Assembly: GCA_029782475.1 (NCBI GenBank)
Contig: JARPSM010000010.1
Span: 1-36,015, forward strand
Direction of reading: 5' to 3'
Length of the DNA: 36,015 nucleotides
Source: Nitrososphaerota archaeon
Lineage (GTDB): Archaea; Thermoproteota; Nitrososphaeria; Nitrososphaerales; Nitrosopumilaceae
This document shows, one piece after another, positions 31,964 through 36,015 of the stretch. Positions within the stretch are counted from its first letter, which is position 1. Each line of letters starts with the position of its first letter. A model generated the notes under the pieces. It saw only the letters and a list, made by a program, of their open reading frames with translations, searched no databases and was not told the origin of the DNA. The position numbers and the translations under genes are program-made.

Positions 31964-33894
31964 AATTCACTTTCTCCAAAAACTTGATCTAATAATTTGG
32001 AAACATCATTAAAATTATTGCGATGTTTAGATAATGAAACTAATTTGCTTTTCTTTACTAGATTGTAATTTTTGAGTAAATCAAGAACAGTGACTAATTC
32101 TTCATCAGTGATAGGAATATGATTAGAGATTATTTCTCTATAAAAATCCATCCAAGCTTTTTCAGGTTCAGCAAGAGGTTTTGATAATTCATCAGATTTG
32201 TATTCTCTAATAATTAAAAATGGTTTATCAGTAGAAATTTTGTATGCATTTTCAATTTCTTCCCGTGTTGGATCAAATAATAAAGCAAATTTTCTAGAGT
32301 TTGAAAAAGTTTGAGAGATAAAATCTAATACTATTTCACCCACACCTTTTTGAACATAGATAGTATAGAGCATTGTTTTTAATCCATATTCTAGATAAGT
32401 GTTAAGTGTACTAAGTGCTGTGAATTGAAATCTATATTCAAATTTTTCATGAAGATAATCATAGAGTTCAGTAAGTTCATCAGATAATCCATAAAATGCA
32501 TTAGATTCAGCATCACGACGTTCACGCATTTGTTTTGGTTTTTTCTGTTCTTTAGATAAAAAATCGTTTATAAATTTATTCCATTCAATATTTCTTTTTC
32601 TTAAAAATTCATCTAGAGTTAATTTTTCAGTAAGTAATTTTGATTCGATTTGAATTAATGCAATCAAAAATAAAGGATTTTTTGAAATTTTGAATGTAGG
32701 GCTATTTTTATTTATAGAAATATTAATTTCATTATTAGATTTATCAATATCATATAGATTTTTTTTGTCAGATTCAACAAAATCAAGAAATACATTTTTA
32801 GAATTTTTAGTAAATTCAAATTCAGGTACGTTGTCTAAAATTTTTTTTGAAACTGCAGAACTTAGTTGAACTTTAAGAGGCAAAATTTTCTTTGGTTTAT
32901 GACCTTTCAAATACGAATAAACATCATCTACAGAAGAAGCATTTTTTGATGAATAAGACTGCTCACTAAGAATATCAGAGATTGTTTTGTTATTACGTAG
33001 TTTTTCATCAGTTTCTTTGTATAGTTCATTATCAGTAAGGAATTTTGTTTTATAGAAATTCACAGATATTGGATCAAAATTCAAATCACCAACAACTTTA
33101 GAAACTTCAGGATGACTTCTTAATCCAATTTTTGAATGTGTTTCAATAAGTCTGTTATTTTTAAATAGATTAAACCCATATTCGCCTTTTGAAGACCGTT
33201 TTGTTGCTAAACCAATCCAACCTGTAATTTGAGAATCATTGGATAAATTAATTTTAATATTTTTTTTCTTTTCTTCTAGCTCTATAGGTTTAGATTTACA
33301 TAGAAATTGATTGATTTTGATTTCAATAGGGTAATCATTAAGATAACTAGCATATCTTGTTCCATAATGTTTTTTATAATTTGTTGCTTGGTTTGGATAA
33401 AGTCTAACATTGATTTTTTTAATTTCAATTTTTGTTCCAAACCAATTATCAGTATTTTTTTCTTCAGTAACTTGAAAATTATGCCAATCTAAAGTATCAT
33501 CGTTTAACCATTCATCTTCATCATATTCAACAACATATTTTTTTAAAGAACCTTTTTTTGCTGTTGTTATTCTAAAGTTTTTTCCTAACATAGAACAAGC
33601 ACTTTTCATACCCATACCAAATTGACCTAATTTTTTTTTAGATCTTTTAGTTGCTCTTGCAATTGTTAATGCATTTTCAAGTTCATCTAAATCCATACCA
33701 CGACCATCATCATCTACAGTAATTTTCTTATCAACAAAATCAATAGTCACATTTACTAACAAAGGTTGAGAACCATTTCTTGCATCTATAGAATTATCAA
33801 TTAATTCAGCAATGGCAGCTTCAGTTCTATATCCTATCATTCCTAGTTTTTTAAGGAGTGTTTTATCAGGCGTGATATTTAAATCTCTAACCAT
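31960..33894 (-). CDS. MORC/MutL-like GHKL ATPase
   Basis: A 644-residue protein with a complete Bergerat ATP-binding fold at the N-terminus: N box AELIDNSIDA (Glu30, Asn34), G1 box DDDGRGMD (61-68), G2 box GQFGMGMKSA (90-99). A transducer-like S5 domain follows to about 320 (FKNNRLIETH, then VSKVVGDLNFDPISVNFYKT). The remaining about 320 residues are helical/mixed and not recognised. This is the prokaryotic MORC-like group known to accompany restriction-modification genes. The start at ATG 33894 is chosen because a TATA box at 33924-33931 puts the transcript start near 33900; an in-frame ATG at 33915 would lie upstream of it. First gene of the leftward run ATPase-nucleotidyltransferase-methyltransferase. 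Confidence 0.85.
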   Translation of the reverse strand: MVRDLNITPDKTLLKKLGMIGYRTEAAIAELIDNSIDARNGSQPLLVNVTIDFVDKKITVDDDGRGMDLDELENALTIARATKRSKKKLGQFGMGMKSACSMLGKNFRITTAKKGSLKKYVVEYDEDEWLNDDTLDWHNFQVTEEKNTDNWFGTKIEIKKINVRLYPNQATNYKKHYGTRYASYLNDYPIEIKINQFLCKSKPIELEEKKKNIKINLSNDSQITGWIGLATKRSSKGEYGFNLFKNNRLIETHSKIGLRSHPEVSKVVGDLNFDPISVNFYKTKFLTDNELYKETDEKLRNNKTISDILSEQSYSSKNASSVDDVYSYLKGHKPKKILPLKVQLSSAVSKKILDNVPEFEFTKNSKNVFLDFVESDKKNLYDIDKSNNEINISINKNSPTFKISKNPLFLIALIQIESKLLTEKLTLDEFLRKRNIEWNKFINDFLSKEQKKPKQMRERRDAESNAFYGLSDELTELYDYLHEKFEYRFQFTALSTLNTYLEYGLKTMLYTIYVQKGVGEIVLDFISQTFSNSRKFALLFDPTREEIENAYKISTDKPFLIIREYKSDELSKPLAEPEKAWMDFYREIISNHIPITDEELVTVLDLLKNYNLVKKSKLVSLSKHRNNFNDVSKLLDQVFGESEF

Positions 33895-33923
33895 TTTGCT
33901 CTCTCTTAAATACACACATCATT

Positions 33924-33931
33924 GTATAAAA
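33924..33931 (-). promoter_or_regulatory. TATA box of the GHKL ATPase operon
   Basis: The reverse strand reads TTTTATAC about 33 nt before the ATG at 33894, predicting a leader of about 7 nt. The inverted repeat 33945-33972 begins only 14 nt upstream of the box, close enough for a bound protein to interfere with or recruit TBP/TFB. Confidence 0.55.
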
Positions 33932-33944
33932 TTAATGATAATTT

Positions 33945-33972
33945 TTTGCTAATTAAGGTATTCATTAGCAAA
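33945..33972. promoter_or_regulatory. inverted repeat TTTGCTAAT-N10-ATTAGCAAA upstream of the ATPase promoter
   Basis: A perfect 9-bp inverted repeat with a 10-nt spacer, about one helical turn between arms, directly upstream of the ATPase TATA box. The same core returns at 34048-34074 (see next entry). This form suits a dimeric regulator or activator of the defence operon. No controller-protein gene is obvious nearby. Confidence 0.55.
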
Positions 33973-34047
33973 TCATATTCTAAAATATCAATTACTTATA
34001 TAGAATAGATGTAAAAATGGCAATTATAAAATTCATCTAGACATTAT

Positions 34048-34074
34048 ATTGCTAATTAGCGGCGCAAATAGCAA
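34048..34074. promoter_or_regulatory. second TTGCTA/TAGCAA repeat with the palindrome GCTAATTAGC
   Basis: ATTGCTA at 34048-34054 pairs with TAGCAAT at 34069-34075, and GCTAATTAGC (34051-34060) is a perfect 10-bp palindrome. The core matches the inverted repeat at 33945-33972 about 100 bp away, so the two may be a pair of operator sites. Confidence 0.45.
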
Positions 34075-34192
34075 TTAATACAAAATTAAGAAATTGTTTA
34101 ATTTTCATCATACCAATCAGTACAGATCCAAATATTGGGCATTTCTTACATTTTCCATAAAACACAGAATATGATGTTGCTGCTGTTGTCAT
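34052..34192 (-). CDS. 46-residue small ORF, doubtful
   Basis: ATG 34192 to TAG 34054-34052, coding MTTAATSYSVFYGKCKKCPI and ending VLIAICAAN. One CxxC pair and a hydrophobic end. There is no clear ribosome site and its stop lies in the GCTAATTAGC palindrome. It could be a real short gene, a remnant, or chance. Listed because it is in tandem with the ORF at 34204-34353, upstream of the ATPase operon and on the same strand. Confidence 0.22.
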   Translation of the reverse strand: MTTAATSYSVFYGKCKKCPIFGSVLIGMMKIKQFLNFVLIAICAAN

Positions 34193-34203
34193 GAAATTAT
34201 TTC

Positions 34204-34353
34204 CTATACATAACACCTAGGCACTCTCTTTACAAATCTGGATACATCCATTATACCAAGACGAGTATCAGAGCATCTACGTATAATTTCATCATCATAA
34301 TTACAATAATCTAGAATTGTTTTTCGATATTTTTCTCTAGTTCTTTTATCCAC
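34204..34353 (-). CDS. 49-residue small ORF, doubtful
   Basis: GTG 34353 to TAG 34206-34204, coding MDKRTREKYRKTILDYCNYD and ending RFVKRVPRCYV. Charged and soluble, with coding-like composition (RRCSDTRLGIMDVSRF). No known family. It overlaps the 5' end of a rightward open frame (34341-34472) that has no start codon. Together these look like remnants of mobile or defence genes rather than certain genes. Confidence 0.3.
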   Translation of the reverse strand: MDKRTREKYRKTILDYCNYDDEIIRRCSDTRLGIMDVSRFVKRVPRCYV

Positions 34354-34472
34354 ATAAAACTAACCTAGATGAATTAGAACATGATGAAGTTAAACGTAGA
34401 CTAGACCTAATCGTTGAAGAAAATTATGAAAGGCTAGGTAAAAGGAAAAAGATAGACAAGAGTATAGTTTAG
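34341..34472 (+). pseudogene. C-terminal remnant of an unidentified protein
   Basis: An open frame without start codon after a TAG at 34338, ending TAG 34470-34472. It codes LDELEHDEVKRRLDLIVEEN followed by YERLGKRKKIDKSIV, a helical, charged, protein-like stretch. It looks like the 3' end of a gene whose front part is lost. No family recognised. Confidence 0.25.
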
Positions 34473-34546
34473 GCATATAAATTTTGAACGAATTATCAAC
34501 TATTTCAACCCAAAAGATCGAGATCATAGTTTACACTTACAGAATC

Positions 34547-34729
34547 ATGTCAAAACAAACTACTAGAGCATCAATGGTATCTTCAGGAAGCCATTTCATG
34601 AAAGGAACAAGCATCAATTTTTTAAGAAAAGTATGCAAGAATGAAAAAAATGCAAAGGCAAAGATAAGACTAAAGGCTGCAATTCTAAGAAAACAAAATA
34701 TTCCGTATTCTGTAATATGTGCTAGTTTA
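34547..34729 (+). pseudogene. 5' part of a small helix-turn-helix ORF split by the IS630 element
   Basis: From ATG 34547 (or TTG 34484) it codes SINFLRKVCKNEKNAKAKIR, LKAAILRKQNIPYSVICASL, which resembles the first helical region of the adjacent IS630 transposase (LKKAYKKEKDLQVRARILAV). At 34728 the IS begins. Joining TTA (34727-34729) to 35927 continues in frame as RTNIIEFFLKLKRFRL and stops at 35975-35977, giving a 77-residue protein with the end of a helix-turn-helix. So the IS sits inside a small IS630-like HTH gene, itself perhaps an old transposase fragment. Confidence 0.6.
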
Positions 34730-34856
34730 TACTGTCGAGAAAAAGTTCATGAGAGATCAAATTAATCAATTATACTGTCGAGAAAAAGTTCATGAGAGAT
34801 CAAATTAATCAATTATACTGTCGAGAAAAAGTTCATGAGAGATCAAATTAATCAAT
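34728..34856 (+). repeat. three perfect 43-bp tandem copies of the IS left terminal repeat
   Basis: Copies at 34728-34770, 34771-34813 and 34814-34856 are identical, each starting TATACTGTCGAGAAAAAGTT. Each holds the whole left terminal inverted repeat plus about 15 bp of inner sequence ending AATTAATCAAT. Arrays of this kind may come from slippage or from repeated abortive transposition at the element's end. Confidence 0.95.
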
Positions 34857-34893
34857 TAGCAATAGATATTGATCATGATAACGTAGTTTTTGT

Positions 34894-35915
34894 ATGACAA
34901 CAGTAACTTCCAAAGATCTAAAGAAAGCATACAAGAAGGAAAAGGATCTCCAAGTACGTGCCAGAATACTTGCCGTAAACATGATTTGTATGAACAATGC
35001 AAGCATTAAGTATACTGCCGATACACTCTTGCAGTGCCCCAACTGGGTCACCATATGGGTGCAACGATTCAAAGAGGGCGGCATAGACGCCCTCGTGGAT
35101 CTTCCCAGGTCAGGCAGACCGCCAAAGATAGACCTCGAAAAGATTGCAAAGATTGTATCGGATGCAGACGGCATCATCACTCCGAAGAAACTCAAGTGTA
35201 TAATACAAAAAAAATTCAGAGTAAACTACCACATTACAAACATCAGAAGGATATTGCACAAGCTTGACATGTCTGCCAAGACTGTCAAACGCATCCACAT
35301 CAATAGGGCAGAGATAAAACAGATCAAAAGATGGCAACACAACGCAAAAAGGCGGATTTCACGCCTAGAATCTAATGAATTTGCAGTTGTCGTCTTTGAT
35401 GAGGCAATATTCATAGATGATCCTGCAAGCGGAGTAAAGTACCAGTCAAAAAAGGGAGAGCCAATTGTTCGTCCATACAAGGGACGGCACGGCAAGGTGG
35501 TGGTGGTGGTGGTGGCATACGGCTCCATTGCAACAGACGACAGACAGTTCTTTAGGACGTATGACAGGTTTGACAAGGAGACGGTTCTGCAATACATCAA
35601 GGAGCTAGTCCGGCATTTCAAGAAAGTTGCAATAATTATGGATAACGCGCCGCAACACAAGGCATGCATTCTCCAAGAATTTCTGGATGGAAATCCAAAT
35701 GTAAAGGTCATATGGATGCCCACTGCAACACCTGAGGTCAGTGTGACAGAGGAGGAGTATTGGCACCAAGCAAAGCGCGATGTCCTAGTGTCTGAATACA
35801 TGCCACAGTTGGGGAGATGCGCCATGTACCACCATAATATTTCAGGACGGCGCGTCCGGATCTTAACGTGATGACGTTTATCAGTAGAAGCCCGCTTACA
35901 CTCAAGAACTTTTGA
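34894..35915 (+). pseudogene. IS630-family transposase, frameshifted near the C-terminus
   Basis: Starts at ATG 34894 (MTTVTSKDLKKAYKKEKDLQ). N-terminal HTH region to about 130 (including LPRSGRPPKID), then the DDE core: first Asp in VVVFDEAIF (about 170), second in IIMDNAPQH (about 249), third acid in PEVSVTEEEYWHQAKRD (about 290). In the original frame it ends at 35871 with the odd tail LGRCAMYHHNISGRRVRILT. One base earlier in the run GGGG (35811-35814) the other frame continues GEMRHVPP, a TAA at 35835-35837, then YFRTARPDLNVMTFISRSPL and TLKNF to 35915 inside the right terminal repeat. That second tail is the family-like one. So it carries a 1-base shift and a stop, and is probably inactive. 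Confidence 0.85.
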
Positions 35916-35927
35916 TCGACAGTATAA
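35901..35927 (-). repeat. right terminal inverted repeat of the IS630 element
   Basis: Reverse strand TTATACTGTCGATCAAAAGT then TCTTGAG. It matches the left copies except at two bases after TCGA and one base before TGAG. The family-like C-terminus of the transposase ends inside it. Confidence 0.85.
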
Positions 35928-36015
35928 GAACCAATATTATAGAATTTTTTTTGAAATTAAAAAGATTTCGATTATAATAATTAACTTTGGTTGTTAGATG
36001 AAAACATACCCTAGA
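35928..36015. other. host sequence after the IS, 3' end of the split HTH ORF
   Basis: 35927-35977 continues the frame of the disrupted HTH gene (RTNIIEFFLKLKRFRL, stop TAA 35975-35977). The remainder to the window edge is AT-rich without a supported feature. Confidence 0.5.

Larger units (their letters stand above)
34728..35927 (+). mobile_element. IS630-family insertion sequence with a triplicated left end
   Basis: About 1.2 kb. Terminal inverted repeats: right end CTCAAGAACTTTTGATCGAC then AGTATAA (35901-35927); left end the matching TTATACTGTCGA..AAAAGTTC.TGAG, present three times (34728-34856). Insertion at a TA, as in IS630/Tc1-type elements. The innermost left copy to the right end spans 1,114 bp, a normal IS630 size. 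It carries one transposase gene. The element is visibly richer in G+C than the AT-rich host DNA, suggesting recent arrival from another genome. Confidence 0.85.

Noticed and set aside
34728-34856. Short tandem repeats that could be read as a CRISPR array
   Set aside because: The 43-bp units are directly adjacent with no spacers, and they match the terminal repeat of the IS630 element.
35110-35825. Long reverse-strand ORFs inside the IS element
   Set aside because: Shadows of the transposase gene, with no conserved motifs.

Overview
The window looks like a chromosomal segment of an AT-rich ammonia-oxidising archaeon of the Nitrosopumilus type (Nitrososphaerota/Thaumarchaeota). The evidence is archaeal uS13, uS4 and uS2, Rpo10, an archaeal GluRS, the GHMP-kinase/isopentenyl-phosphate-kinase isoprenoid route, a translin-family protein, UPF0147, archaeal CobT, and a secreted protein ending in the thaumarchaeal IPxWIKNNAKWW repeat. 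Many genes start with TTG or GTG, and TATA boxes often lie about 26-33 nt before the start codon, as expected for leaderless or short-leader mRNAs. This assignment is inference from gene content.

Layout. 1-8 kb: envelope and metal handling. It holds a large secreted surface protein, a cation-diffusion-facilitator exporter with three tandem C-terminal domains, and a ZIP transporter coupled to a two-domain multicopper oxidase. The oxidase is divergent from a small membrane protein across a promoter region packed with TTAG...CTAA inverted repeats. 8-23 kb: core genome. It holds uS13-uS4, glmS, cobT, an MBL hydrolase with NnrE, translin, tRNA-Leu(GAG), and a long co-directional run rpo10-eno-rps2-mvk-ipk-idi-GGPP synthase-gltX-FAH hydrolase. 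23-28 kb: GNAT, Rieske ferredoxin, UPF0147, a methyltransferase, several small proteins, bioA, and a tiny SD-led membrane peptide with its own terminator.

28.2-33.9 kb is a defence island. It contains a D12-class (Dam-type) adenine methyltransferase, a BglII-family restriction endonuclease broken by one frameshift, a BglII-type SPPY methyltransferase, an AbiEii-like nucleotidyltransferase, and a MORC-like GHKL ATPase. The last two overlap by 4 nt. The combination suggests an AGATCT restriction-modification system with an added GHKL-ATPase/nucleotidyltransferase module. This is the best candidate here for an undescribed system.

34.5-35.98 kb is an IS630-family element inserted at a TA inside a small helix-turn-helix ORF that is itself IS630-like. 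Its left terminal repeat is present as three perfect 43-bp tandem copies, and its transposase is frameshifted near the C-terminus. Both frameshifts (endonuclease and transposase) fit loss of one G in a short G-run, so sequencing error has to be considered.
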